Below, in pieces: positions 49,793 through 59,162 of a stretch of DNA of 64,000 nucleotides. Made by a program: the position numbers and the translations under genes. Below the pieces are notes generated by a model. The model saw only the letters and a program-made list of their open reading frames with translations, made no database searches and was not told where the DNA came from. Source of the DNA: CAWHMS01 sp963830495 (GTDB taxonomy: Bacteria > Actinomycetota > Actinomycetes > Propionibacteriales > Nocardioidaceae); NCBI GenBank assembly GCA_963830495.1, contig CAWHMS010000001.1:248001-312000 (forward strand), in the 5' to 3' direction. Positions within the stretch are counted from its first letter, which is position 1, and each line of letters starts with the position of its first letter.

Positions 49793-50441
49793 GCTGCACT
49801 TCTACACCGGCACGATGGACTCCGGAAAGAGCACCCTCGCGCTCCAGACCAACCACAACCATGCCGCGCGTGGCCGGGTCGGATGTCTCTTCACGAGCCG
49901 CGACCGCGCCGGGGAGGCATTGCTCTCCTCCCGGCTGGGCCTCACCCACGACGCTCTCGAGGTGACCCCGGACTTCAACTTCTGGTACTTCGTCGTCGAC
50001 TCGCTGACCCACGGCGGGCGCATCGACTACCTGATCTGTGACGAGGCCCAGTTCTACACCCCAGACCAGGTCGAGCAGCTGGCAAAGATCGTCGACGAGC
50101 TGCAGCTCGACGTGTTCTGCTTCGGCATCCTGACCGACTTCCGTACCGTGCTGTTCCCCGGTTCCGCGCGGCTGGTGGAGCTGGCCGACCGGACACATGT
50201 GCTGCAGGTGGAGGCGCTGTGCTGGTGCGGACAACGGGCCACCCATCAGGCGCGCACCGAGAACGGCGAGATGGTGACGGAGGGCGAGGTCATCGTCGTG
50301 GGCGATGTCGATGCGGCCGATACTGCCCCGGCCGAGGTGGCTTACGAGGTGCTGTGCCGCCAGCACCATCGGCGGCGGATGACGTCTGCCCGGGCGCAGG
50401 CGGCGGCGCTGTCCCCGGAACCACTGCCGTTCGGCGGCTAA
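49785..50441 (+). CDS. tdk: Thymidine kinase
   Basis: This 218-residue type II thymidine kinase salvages deoxythymidine with ATP. The P-loop is YTGTMDSGKSTLAL at residues 7-20. Walker B is DYLICDEAQFYTPDQV with the catalytic Glu nearby, and LDVFCFGILTDFRTVLFPGS is the base-binding part. CWCGQRATHQ and CRQHHRRR give a partly altered zinc-lasso region. GTG 49785 overlaps the phosphatase gene by 8 bp. Together with dut at 61.6 kb it serves dTTP supply. Confidence 0.9.
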   Translation: MAELHFYTGTMDSGKSTLALQTNHNHAARGRVGCLFTSRDRAGEALLSSRLGLTHDALEVTPDFNFWYFVVDSLTHGGRIDYLICDEAQFYTPDQVEQLAKIVDELQLDVFCFGILTDFRTVLFPGSARLVELADRTHVLQVEALCWCGQRATHQARTENGEMVTEGEVIVVGDVDAADTAPAEVAYEVLCRQHHRRRMTSARAQAAALSPEPLPFGG

Positions 50442-50565
50442 GTTACCGGTTTGATGGGGTTTGGCCCCGCCGAAGTGAGTCGAAGAGGTCATTGACGCGC
50501 TGCCCCGCGACGACCACCGTTGATAAGCACGGGGCCGGGTTTCTCACGCGGAGGGGCAGTCGCTC

Positions 50566-51519
50566 ATGGCAGTCAACAAACATCCGGGAGCTCTTCGACG
50601 AGCGAGTGCGGCGCTGGGCGCCATGGTGCTTGCCGCGGCGATGCTCGTGGCCGCAACCACGTGGGGGAGCGGCGTCGTCAGCGGCGACGGATCTCTCACG
50701 ATCGTCTCGGTCAGCGACGCCGGGTCTGGGCTGGCGGCTCCGGTCCAGGGCCGACCCTTCGACGTGGTCGTCGAGGTGCGTGACGACGCCGGTGAGCTGA
50801 TGACGCTCAATCGGGCCACCACGATCGAGCTCACCCTGGTCTCGGGCGATGGTGCACTGGGCGGGAACACGACAGCCGTGATCGCCCGGAACTCCTCGAG
50901 CGCCACGATCTCGAATGCCACCTACGCCCCCTTCGAGAACGGCGTGGTGCTGAGGGTCGCGCCGATCTCGGGGCTGGAACCAGCGCCGGACGAGGTGACC
51001 GTTGACGTGGCGCTGACCGCTGTCGGGCGGCAGGCGTCACCCGGCACTCCGCTGAGGCTGACCGACCCCAACTGCGTGAACGCCACTCCCGCGGTGCCGA
51101 CGTGCGGCGTGTTGGACCTCGGTGAGGGCGCCAACGGAGCCGTGACGATGTCTGTCGGCTCCTGCGAGGGCATCGCGGACTGCCGAGAGGTCGGCTTGAT
51201 CCAGGGCTTGGTCGTCACGACCGTCGCGGATCTCAAGGACCTCGCCGGTGATCCGTTGTACTCCAAGACGAACCCGGTCAGGTTCATCGTCAAGTGCGAC
51301 AAGACCCTCTGCCCCGGTGGCGGCGTGACGTCGTACCCGGTGATCGTCGACCTGACCAACTCAGGTCCGCTCGAGCAAGCGCCGCCGTGTCCGAAGAAGG
51401 GGCAGCTCGGCACCACGCAGCAGGTCTGCTGGGACACGCGGCTGAGCAAGCGTGATAATGCCGGGGACCTGCTCTCCTACGTCCTGTTCGACTTCGACGC
51501 GAGGGCCAGCCACCCCTGA
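50566..51519 (+). CDS. Secreted protein with Ig-like domain, function unknown
   Basis: This 317-residue protein has an N-terminal export signal (RRASAALGAMVLAAAMLVAA). A bacterial Ig-like region follows (GRPFDVVVEVRDDAGELM, TTIELTLVSGDGALGGNTTA). The C-terminal half has several Cys residues, for example NCVNATPAVPTCGVLD, CEGIADC and CDKTLCPGG, and is therefore probably held by disulfides. No enzyme motif is seen. The stop is one base away from that of the convergent cyclase/AAA/TPR gene. There is no SARP-like repeat upstream. Confidence 0.68.
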   Translation: MAVNKHPGALRRASAALGAMVLAAAMLVAATTWGSGVVSGDGSLTIVSVSDAGSGLAAPVQGRPFDVVVEVRDDAGELMTLNRATTIELTLVSGDGALGGNTTAVIARNSSSATISNATYAPFENGVVLRVAPISGLEPAPDEVTVDVALTAVGRQASPGTPLRLTDPNCVNATPAVPTCGVLDLGEGANGAVTMSVGSCEGIADCREVGLIQGLVVTTVADLKDLAGDPLYSKTNPVRFIVKCDKTLCPGGGVTSYPVIVDLTNSGPLEQAPPCPKKGQLGTTQQVCWDTRLSKRDNAGDLLSYVLFDFDARASHP

Positions 51520-51520
51520 C

Positions 51521-54500
51521 TCAGGCGACCTCAGGCGGCACCGGCACCCGCACGACTCCGAGCATGTCGAGTGCCGCCTGGGCCTCCTCGTCGAGCTGCC
51601 GCGCCTCCGCGTGTTTGGTGCGCCGCGCCAGCCGGGCGGCGACGACGAGGAGGAAGCCCCGCTCGTGCCGCACCTCTGGAGCGGAGCTGAGCCGGAGGCC
51701 CTCGTCCAGCGATGCCTGGGCGGCGCCGAGCTGATCGCCGGCGAGCAGTGCTGCGGCCTGCACCCGGTGTGCCGACGGGAGCAAGGTCGCCGCGCCGGTG
51801 GAGCCTGCAGACTCGATGGCGCTGCCGACGAGCGCACGCGCCTCGGACGTCAGGTCGGCGAGCAGGTGCGCCTCCGCTATCGCAATGTCTGTGTCGACGA
51901 CCTCGTGCGGCTCGCCCAGTGCGACGAAACGCATTCGCGCATCATCGAGCAGCGCGAGACCACCGGCCAGGTCACCGTCGCGGCTACGACTGCGACCCTG
52001 CTCACGCAAGACGAGCGCGACGAGCTCCTCGTCACCGATGGACCGGGCGACGCGCAGCGCCTCCTCCAGGAGCGGTGCCGCCGAGTCGTAGTGCCCCTGG
52101 CGGACCAGGATGTCCGCCTCGTTGTACGTCGCGTTGGCCGCGTCTGCCGCGTCACCCACCCGCCGGAACGTCTCCGCCGCGCGGGCGAACATCGACAACG
52201 CCTGCGACCATTGGCCCTCCAGCAGCCTGCGAATCGCCAGATTGTTCAGCGCGTGCGACTGACCACCCAGGTCGCCGAGCTCCTCGAACAGCTCCAGCGC
52301 TATCTGGCCGTGCGGCTCCCGCTCCGGCTCGCCCGACCACATGTCCACCGTGTGCAGCACCAGATGGGCCTGGGCAAGGGCGTCCAGCTCACCCGCCTCA
52401 CCGGCCTCGGCAATCGCCTGCTCGGCGTAGTGGCGGGCGTCCGGGTAGCGGCCCTGGCTGACGCGACCCACGGCGTAGCGAGCCAACAACCGGGCCCGGA
52501 CGGCTGCCACCTGGTCGCCCTCGACACCGTCGAGGGCTCGCAGGCCGGTGCTGATGCGCCGAAGCGCCAACGGGTACCGGCCCTGTCGGTGCGCGACCCT
52601 GGCCTGCTTCAGGGCCAGGCCCGCCGACCGGAGTGGATCGTCGCGGACCGCCCGGCCGGCTTCGCGGTAGGCGTCGGCCGAGTCGATGGCCCGACCCGCC
52701 AGGTAGAGCGCGTCGCCCAGAGCCTCGAGGTCGGCTGCTCGCTCGATCGCCGGGACAGTCGAGGATCGCCGAGCGGCCTCCGCTGCGCGTTCGAACGCCT
52801 CCGCCGCTGCGGCGGGAGCGCTGCGGTCGGCGGCGTGGCGGCCGGCTGCGCGCGCGTACTGCCACGCCTCGTCGTACCTGGCAGACAGGAAGTAGTGCAG
52901 GGCCAGCAGCTCGGGGCGCCGGCTGGCGGCCGACGTCGTGGTCTCGAGCACCGTCGCCGCTCGCTCGTGCAGCTCGCGCCGTCGACGATAGGGGAGTCCG
53001 GCGTACGCCACCTCTCGCATCAGCGAGTGCCGGAACTGGAGCCGGTCGGGTCCGGCCTCGACGAGGAAGCTGTTGACGCCGCCCAGCAGCCGGGTCAGCG
53101 CCCGGTTCTTCAGGACTCCGTCCTCCTCCGCGTCCAGCATCGCGCCGAGCAGATCTCGGGTGAACGTCTCACCGAGGACGGCCGCGCGACGCAGCAGCGA
53201 CCGTTCCGGGGCGCTGAGCCGGTCGACCTCGACCGCGACCAGCGCTTCCACCGACGTAGGCAGGTCGTCCAGGGATTCACCGCGCTCGGCGGCCCGGACC
53301 AGCTCGCGCAGAAACAGCGGATGCCCACCGGCGCGCGCGACCAGCGTCTCGACCGTCAGAGGTGGCAGCGGCGTCTCCTCCGTGACGACCTCCGCCAGGG
53401 CGACCGACGCGGCCCGGGGCAGCGGTTGGAGGTCCATGACGCGTCCGCTCGCGGGGACCCAGCCGGTCGGCCGGTCAGACCGGCTGGCGAGCAGCAGCCA
53501 CGGCTGGTCCACCGCTCGGGCCGCGATCCTGGCCAGCACGCCCGCGCTGGCCGGGTCAGCCAGGTGCGCGTCGTCCACGAGCAGCACGGTCGGGTCCGGC
53601 AGCGCTGCCTCGAGCAGCTCGGCGACGGTCACCTCCAGACGCTCGACCTGGTAGCTCTCGTCGAGCTCCTGGACCTCCGGGCCGGCGGGCAGCTCCAAGT
53701 CCAACACGTCAGCCAGCAGCGGCAACCAGGGCACCAACGCCGGGTTCAGCTCCTCGACCCGCCGACGCACCTGTGCCGCGGCGAGAGCCCGATCGTGGTC
53801 ATCGCTGATGCCGAGCACGTCGCGTAGGAGTCGTCGCACCGGCGCGTACGGCGTCCCGGCGCCGGTGCGCTCGCAGTCACAGCGGAGGACGACCAGGTCC
53901 GTGGCCCGCGACAACACCTCCTCGATGAGGCGGGTCTTGCCGAGTCCAGGCTCGCCGACGACGCTCACAATGGCGCCGCGACCACTGCGGAGCCGGGCCA
54001 GATCTGCCTCGAGGGCGGCCACCTCGTCGTCACGGCCCACGAGCAGGGTGTGCGGGATGCCCGGCTGCCGGTCCGTCCGCGCCTTGCCGAGGGAAACCGC
54101 ATGCACGGTGTGACTCAGACCCTTGATGGTGAGCCCCGACAGGTCCGTTCGGTGGTAGGCGCTGCGGGCGTGCTCCAGCGCATCGCTGGCGACCAACACT
54201 GCCCCCGGGCCGGCCTTGGCGGCAAGGCGGGCCGCCAGGTTAACCGCATCACCTTTCACCGAGTAGGTCCGCCGGTCGGGAGGTCCAAGGTCACCCGTGA
54301 ACACCCGGCCCTGGGCGATGCCGATCCGTAGCGGGATGTCCCCGGTGCGGTCCACAACGAGGCGCATGGCGTGCAGCAGCCGATCCGTGTCGTCGCCGGT
54401 GCTGACCGGAGCCCCGGCGACCACCATGATCTTGCCGCCGTCGACGTCGATGTCTGTCTCGTGGAAGGCGACGTCATGGGAACGGGTCGCGTCCTGGACG

Positions 54501-55363
54501 TTACGGACGAGTTGATCGATCGCCGCGGCCAGCGCGGTCGCACCTTCCCGCGCGAGCACCTCGTCGGTGCCGTCGAACCGGACGAAGGCAACGGCGACGG
54601 TGCGGTGCTCGGGCTCTCGCCGTGGCTGGTCGAGGTGTCGTCGAAGCTGGAGGGGCAGCAGCGCCGTGGTGAATGCCTGCCGCCCTCGCGGGTCCCTTGC
54701 GGGCACCGGCACGCGTCCGGGCAGGCCGGTGAGCAGGGTGCCGGACTCGACCCGGCTGCCGAGGACCGCCGGGCTCAGGGCGGATGCGGTCTGAGCGCCG
54801 AGCAGCACCTGCCCGGCCTCGGCAGACGTGTCCAAGTGCGCCACGGCGGTGGCGCTTGGGCCGAGGACGAGGAGCTCGCGGTGCACCGCCGGGTCACCCG
54901 CCAACACCAGGTCGACGACGCCGGAGTGCACGCCGGTCGACGCCCTTAGCACCACTCTGCCGACGGAGGTCGCGAGATGGCCGACGCGGTTGAGCGCACG
55001 TTGCATGCGGACCGCCGCCCGGGCGGCGCGCACCTGGTGCCCGCGACCGTCGAGCAACAGCAGGATGGCGTCGCCCCCCCATTTCAGCAGGTCCGCGCCC
55101 TCGTCGTCGGCCTCGGCGATCAACGGGGTGAACACCGCGTGCAGGATGTCGCTGAGCTCCTCCGCGCCCTCACGTCCGCGACCGGCCAGCCGCTCGGTGA
55201 GCCGCGTGAAGCCGCTGACATCGATGAGCACGAGGCTGCCGTCCAGCTGACGGTGGGACACGCCAGACTCCGTCGCGGCCCACTCCGGCAGCAACCTCGG
55301 TACGTAGGCCGCCATAGCCTCGTCGATCGTGGCGACCTGCTCGTCCACCGGCTCCTCCGCCAC
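51521..55363 (-). CDS. Tandem class III adenylate/guanylate cyclase, AAA ATPase and TPR signalling protein
   Basis: This 1,280-residue protein resembles mammalian soluble adenylyl cyclase. Cyclase 1 (residues 40-200) has SLVLIDVSGFTRLTERLAG and DLLKWGGDAILLLLDG. Cyclase 2 (250-400) has VAVAFVRFDGTDEVLAREG, DVDGGKIMVVAGAP and RTYSVKGDAVNLAARLAA. The metal-binding Asp pair is not obvious in domain 2, which is probably a partner or regulatory half. The AAA/NTPase region (430-700) has VVGEPGLGKTRLIEEVL and VLLVDDAHLADPA. The TPR-like tail runs from 850 to 1270. It should make a cyclic nucleotide in response to an unknown signal. It has no partner in this window. Confidence 0.85.
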   Translation of the reverse strand: MAEEPVDEQVATIDEAMAAYVPRLLPEWAATESGVSHRQLDGSLVLIDVSGFTRLTERLAGRGREGAEELSDILHAVFTPLIAEADDEGADLLKWGGDAILLLLDGRGHQVRAARAAVRMQRALNRVGHLATSVGRVVLRASTGVHSGVVDLVLAGDPAVHRELLVLGPSATAVAHLDTSAEAGQVLLGAQTASALSPAVLGSRVESGTLLTGLPGRVPVPARDPRGRQAFTTALLPLQLRRHLDQPRREPEHRTVAVAFVRFDGTDEVLAREGATALAAAIDQLVRNVQDATRSHDVAFHETDIDVDGGKIMVVAGAPVSTGDDTDRLLHAMRLVVDRTGDIPLRIGIAQGRVFTGDLGPPDRRTYSVKGDAVNLAARLAAKAGPGAVLVASDALEHARSAYHRTDLSGLTIKGLSHTVHAVSLGKARTDRQPGIPHTLLVGRDDEVAALEADLARLRSGRGAIVSVVGEPGLGKTRLIEEVLSRATDLVVLRCDCERTGAGTPYAPVRRLLRDVLGISDDHDRALAAAQVRRRVEELNPALVPWLPLLADVLDLELPAGPEVQELDESYQVERLEVTVAELLEAALPDPTVLLVDDAHLADPASAGVLARIAARAVDQPWLLLASRSDRPTGWVPASGRVMDLQPLPRAASVALAEVVTEETPLPPLTVETLVARAGGHPLFLRELVRAAERGESLDDLPTSVEALVAVEVDRLSAPERSLLRRAAVLGETFTRDLLGAMLDAEEDGVLKNRALTRLLGGVNSFLVEAGPDRLQFRHSLMREVAYAGLPYRRRRELHERAATVLETTTSAASRRPELLALHYFLSARYDEAWQYARAAGRHAADRSAPAAAAEAFERAAEAARRSSTVPAIERAADLEALGDALYLAGRAIDSADAYREAGRAVRDDPLRSAGLALKQARVAHRQGRYPLALRRISTGLRALDGVEGDQVAAVRARLLARYAVGRVSQGRYPDARHYAEQAIAEAGEAGELDALAQAHLVLHTVDMWSGEPEREPHGQIALELFEELGDLGGQSHALNNLAIRRLLEGQWSQALSMFARAAETFRRVGDAADAANATYNEADILVRQGHYDSAAPLLEEALRVARSIGDEELVALVLREQGRSRSRDGDLAGGLALLDDARMRFVALGEPHEVVDTDIAIAEAHLLADLTSEARALVGSAIESAGSTGAATLLPSAHRVQAAALLAGDQLGAAQASLDEGLRLSSAPEVRHERGFLLVVAARLARRTKHAEARQLDEEAQAALDMLGVVRVPVPPEVA

Positions 55364-55419
55364 GCCCTGGACTCTAGCCCGCTGGACTGCGCTGCGGGTC
55401 GGTTCGGTTGCGCAGGATG

Positions 55420-56412
55420 CTAGTCGGTCGAGCCGTTCTTGCCGAACATGATCTCGTCCCAGCTCGGCACGCTCGCACGCCGCTGCCGCCGCTTGCGCGG
55501 ACTCGGCTCCGTCGCAGACTCCGGTGCCGGAGCCGGCTCGTCGGTCCCGACGGCGGGATCGGCGTCGATGTCGGGGTCGGTTGCGGTGTCCGCATCGGGA
55601 GCAGCGACCTCGGTCTCGTCAGCGATGGGCTCCGACGGCATGTCCACGTCGCCGGAATCACGTGCATCGGCGCTCGCATCGGCGCCGCGCTCGCTGACCG
55701 CGCGGACGACCGCGTCGAGGTCGTCACCCTCGATCGGCTCGTCATTCGACAGCGACAGTAAGTCCTCACCATCAGGCACGGCGGTGAGTCGCCGCTCACC
55801 TCGTCCGCCACCGCGCGGCTGCGGCCCGTGGCTGCTCGATTGCTTCTCGCCGGTGAGCCAGCGCGCTTCGTCGTCGTCGGCGACCGAGTAACGCCCGGCC
55901 ATGTCGAAGACGAACGTGCCGGCGCGCTCCCGCTCGCCGGAGTGGTACGTCGTCCGGACCGTCCACCTGCCGTCGTCGCGCCGCCAGGCATCCCACTCGG
56001 CGGCCTCCGGGTCGAGGCCGCGACCGCGGAGTCGCTCGGCGACGACTTCGGACAGCCGGCGTGCAGGTCCTTCAGCCTTCTTGCGGCGGACGTGGCTGCG
56101 CCGCGCAGTCTCGGCGACGTGCTGGCGTTCGGCGATGACAGGCACGCAGAAGGGCATGATCTTGTCGACGCTCACGCCGGCCAGAGATGCCACCGCATCG
56201 GGGGACTCGCCGGCCCTGATCCGGGCCTGGATGTCTCGGGGTCGTAGCGCGCTGTCCATCTGGATCTCCAACTGGCCGAGCCTGGCACGGTCGCTTCTCA
56301 ACGCCGCACGCAGTCTGTCGTCTGCAGGAAGGGCAAACTCGGCACCGTCGTCGTCGACACAGACAACACTGCGGCCGTCGGGGCTGAGCCCGACCAGCCT
56401 GAGCCTGCGCAT
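55420..56412 (-). CDS. sepH: Septation protein SepH
   Basis: This 330-residue actinobacterial cell-division protein has the conserved N-terminal DUF3071 (residues 1-170): RRLRLVGLSPDGRSVVCVDD, the helix-turn-helix PRDIQARIRAGESPDAVASL and IMPFCVPVIAERQHVAETAR. A long acidic disordered region follows, and a basic end with the C-terminal peptide ASVPSWDEIMFG. SepH is known to bind FtsZ and stimulate its assembly. ATG 56412 begins the family consensus. It lies between the cyclase gene and an MFS gene, all on the minus strand. Confidence 0.92.
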   Translation of the reverse strand: MRRLRLVGLSPDGRSVVCVDDDGAEFALPADDRLRAALRSDRARLGQLEIQMDSALRPRDIQARIRAGESPDAVASLAGVSVDKIMPFCVPVIAERQHVAETARRSHVRRKKAEGPARRLSEVVAERLRGRGLDPEAAEWDAWRRDDGRWTVRTTYHSGERERAGTFVFDMAGRYSVADDDEARWLTGEKQSSSHGPQPRGGGRGERRLTAVPDGEDLLSLSNDEPIEGDDLDAVVRAVSERGADASADARDSGDVDMPSEPIADETEVAAPDADTATDPDIDADPAVGTDEPAPAPESATEPSPRKRRQRRASVPSWDEIMFGKNGSTD

Positions 56413-56652
56413 CGCTCTCCTTCCGCGCCCGAGTCGTTGCTGCGGGGTGCGCACAGTCTCGCAGCGAGGCTGCAGCGAACCAAGACAGCGCGCCGCCGCG
56501 CCCTCATTCAAACACCGGCGACGGCCACACCTTGTTTGCGCGTGGACCCGTCAGGTTGTTCGCAGCAGGTCAGCGCGCCCCGACCGAGTCTCGCGCGAAG
56601 AATCGCGAACCAAGTGCGGGCGTTCCAGCGTGTCGGCCGCCGACACGCCGGG

Positions 56653-57939
56653 TCAGCGCCCACCGGGGCCACGGCCGACCCGGGTCCCTTCGTTGCGCTC
56701 GGTGCCGCCGCTGCCCCGGCCTCCACGCTGGTCCCCGCGCCTGTCGTGGCCCAGGGCCCCGCGGCCCTCGGCCCGGCCGGCTGTCGCCAAGGCAATGATC
56801 GCGGCGAGCACACCCGCCGCAGCGGGGACGCCGTACGCGGTGCTCGCGCCGTACTCGTCGATCAACCAACCCGCCAAGGCCGCACCCGGCGCGATCCCGA
56901 GACTCAGCCCGGTGATCAGCCAGGTGATGCCCTCGGTCAACCGGCTTGCCGGGACGGTCGCCTCGACGAGCGCCATGGCCGCCACCAGTGTCGGGCTGAT
57001 CGCGAAGCCGGCGACGAACAGCACGGCGCCGAGCAGCACGAGCCCGTCGACGAAGGGCAGCGGCAGCATCACCACACCCATCGCGACCGCGCCGAACCGG
57101 TACCGCGTCGCCGGAGTCGCGCGCCAGTGCAGCGCCCCGGTGATCACCCCCGCGATCAGGCTGCCGCACGCCCACAGAGCCAGGAGCAGTGCGGTCGCGG
57201 CGGGCTGGCCCTGTTCATCGGCGAAGGCCACCGTCACCACCTCGTTGGAGCCGAACAGGGCACCGAGGCACACCGCCGCAAGCACGAGCGGCAGCAGCAC
57301 CGACCAGCGCAGCGACGCGCGGGCGGCCTCGACGTCGTGCGGCGTCGGCGTCGGTTGGGTCGAGCGCAGACCGGCGAACCACAGCCCACCGACCAGGGCG
57401 CACACGACGACCGAGGCGATCCCCGCCATCGCGGACACCTGGGTGGCGAGCAGGGTGACGATCACGGGGCCGAGGATGAAGATCGTCTCGTCCACGACTG
57501 CCTCGAAGGCGAACGCGGTGTGCAGCCGGTCGCCCGGCCCGAGGGACGCTGTCCAGCGGGCCCGGACACACGACCCCACTGGCGGGTAGAACGCGCCCGC
57601 GAAGGCGGCGCAGAAGTAGGCCACCGGCGCCGGCGCCGAGCTCTCGACCGCCACGACCAGACCCACGATGCCGACGCCGAACAACACGAAGCTCGGCAGC
57701 AGCACCCGGTCCTGACCGAGCCTGTCGATGAGCCGCGCCAGCAGTGGCGACGACACCGCGGTGGCCACCATGTACGCCGCCGAGACCGCTCCGGCCATGC
57801 CGTACGACCCGGTGCTGCCCTCAACGAGCAGGACGATGCCGAGAGTCACCATCGAGATCGGCATCCGAGCGATGAAGGCGGCGGCCGAGAAGGTCTTGGC
57901 TCCCGGCACCGACATCACAGCGCGATACGGAGCCAGCAC
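56653..57939 (-). CDS. MFS transporter
   Basis: This 428-residue protein has twelve probable helices: AFIARMPISMVTLGIVLLVE at the start, motif A-like ARLIDRLGQDRVLLPSFVLF, and IFILGPVIVTLLATQVSAMA. The Gly/Arg-rich tail (RNEGTRVGRGPGGR) is not membrane. It should move a small molecule but no substrate can be deduced. It is divergent from hemH. GTG 57939 is first and fits the family start. It lies in the conserved sepH-hemH neighbourhood, where an MFS gene is common. Confidence 0.83.
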   Translation of the reverse strand: MLAPYRAVMSVPGAKTFSAAAFIARMPISMVTLGIVLLVEGSTGSYGMAGAVSAAYMVATAVSSPLLARLIDRLGQDRVLLPSFVLFGVGIVGLVVAVESSAPAPVAYFCAAFAGAFYPPVGSCVRARWTASLGPGDRLHTAFAFEAVVDETIFILGPVIVTLLATQVSAMAGIASVVVCALVGGLWFAGLRSTQPTPTPHDVEAARASLRWSVLLPLVLAAVCLGALFGSNEVVTVAFADEQGQPAATALLLALWACGSLIAGVITGALHWRATPATRYRFGAVAMGVVMLPLPFVDGLVLLGAVLFVAGFAISPTLVAAMALVEATVPASRLTEGITWLITGLSLGIAPGAALAGWLIDEYGASTAYGVPAAAGVLAAIIALATAGRAEGRGALGHDRRGDQRGGRGSGGTERNEGTRVGRGPGGR

Positions 57940-58037
57940 GGGGAAGAGTCTAGGTGGGCACCGCCACGGTGAGTTCTCCAGCGGGGCGGCCAGTGGCAGC
58001 CACCGGATCAGGTGCGCCGCCGCCTAGGATCGAGGAC

Positions 58038-59162
58038 GTGCCAGCCGCCGGACCCTATGACGCGCTGCTGCTGGTGTCCTTCGGCGGACCCGAGCAGCCC
58101 GCCGACGTGATCCCCTTCCTCGAGAACGTCACGCGCGGCCGCGCGATCCCGCGCGAGCGACTCACCCAGGTCGGTGAGCACTACTTCGCCTTCGGCGGTC
58201 GCAGTCCGATCAACGACCAGTGCCGGGACTTCATCGCAGCCGTCGAGGCCGACTTTGCCGATCATGGTCTGGATGTACCGGTCTACTGGGGCAACCGGAA
58301 CTGGGACCCGTATCTCGCCGACACGGTCGCGCGGATGGCAGCCGACGGCGTACGTCGGGCGGCATGCTTCGTCACCAGCGCCTACGCGTCTTACTCAGGA
58401 TGTCGCCAGTACCGGGAGAACCTCTTCGACGCGGTCGACGCGGCAAGCGGGGCCAGCGAAGCCGGCTCGGCCGGCCCGGAGCCGGGTGCTGCGCCACGGC
58501 TGGACAAGCTGCGGCACTACTACGACCATCCCGGCTTCGTCGGCGCCAATGTCGATGCGACTGTGGCCGCGCTGGACCGGCTGGCCCCGGCACACCGGGC
58601 TTCGGCGCGGCTGGTCTTCGTCACCCACTCGATCCCGCTGGCGATGGCGGAGTCGGCGGGCCCCAAAGGAGATGCGTACGTCGACCAGCACCTGACGGTG
58701 GCCGGGCTGGTCGCGGCTGGCGTGGCCGAGCAGACCGGCGATCGCCACCCGTACGACCTGGTCTACTGCAGCCGGTCCGGTTCTCCGGGGATTCCGTGGC
58801 TGGAGCCGGACGTCAACGATCACCTGTCCTCGCTCCGCGGGGCCGGGGAGACGGCCGTCGTCGTGATCCCGATCGGCTTCGTGAGCGACCACATGGAGGT
58901 CGTCTACGACCTCGACACCGAGGCCGCTGCCACAGCGCAGGGTGTGGGTCTCGCGATGCAGCGCGCGGCGACGGCCGGAAGCCACCCCGACTTCGTCGCT
59001 ACCGTCCGTGACCTGCTGCTCGAGCGGGCAGCCGCCGAGGGTGGGCGGGATCCGGAGCGCCGGGCTCTCGGCGACGACGGACCGTCCTGGGACGTGTGCG
59101 CGGCGCACTGCTGCCCCAACCCGCGGTCGTCGCGCCCAGCATTGTGTGAGGCGCCCGCGTGA
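58038..59162 (+). CDS. hemH: Ferrochelatase (coproporphyrin III type)
   Basis: This 374-residue enzyme inserts iron into coproporphyrin III in the actinobacterial haem pathway (also named cpfC). It shows YDALLLVSFGGPEQPADVIP, YFAFGGRSPINDQCRDFIAA, VTSAYASYSGCRQYRENL and LVFVTHSIPLAMAESAGP with the active-site His. Near the end VIPIGFVSDHMEVVYDLDTE is conserved. Cys residues in YSGC and the C-terminal CAAHCC fit a [2Fe-2S] cluster site. GTG 58038 leaves room for promoters between it and the divergent MFS gene; GTG 57954 would add 28 residues. It is cotranslated with the inositol phosphatase gene (GTGA). Confidence 0.92.
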   Translation: MPAAGPYDALLLVSFGGPEQPADVIPFLENVTRGRAIPRERLTQVGEHYFAFGGRSPINDQCRDFIAAVEADFADHGLDVPVYWGNRNWDPYLADTVARMAADGVRRAACFVTSAYASYSGCRQYRENLFDAVDAASGASEAGSAGPEPGAAPRLDKLRHYYDHPGFVGANVDATVAALDRLAPAHRASARLVFVTHSIPLAMAESAGPKGDAYVDQHLTVAGLVAAGVAEQTGDRHPYDLVYCSRSGSPGIPWLEPDVNDHLSSLRGAGETAVVVIPIGFVSDHMEVVYDLDTEAAATAQGVGLAMQRAATAGSHPDFVATVRDLLLERAAAEGGRDPERRALGDDGPSWDVCAAHCCPNPRSSRPALCEAPA

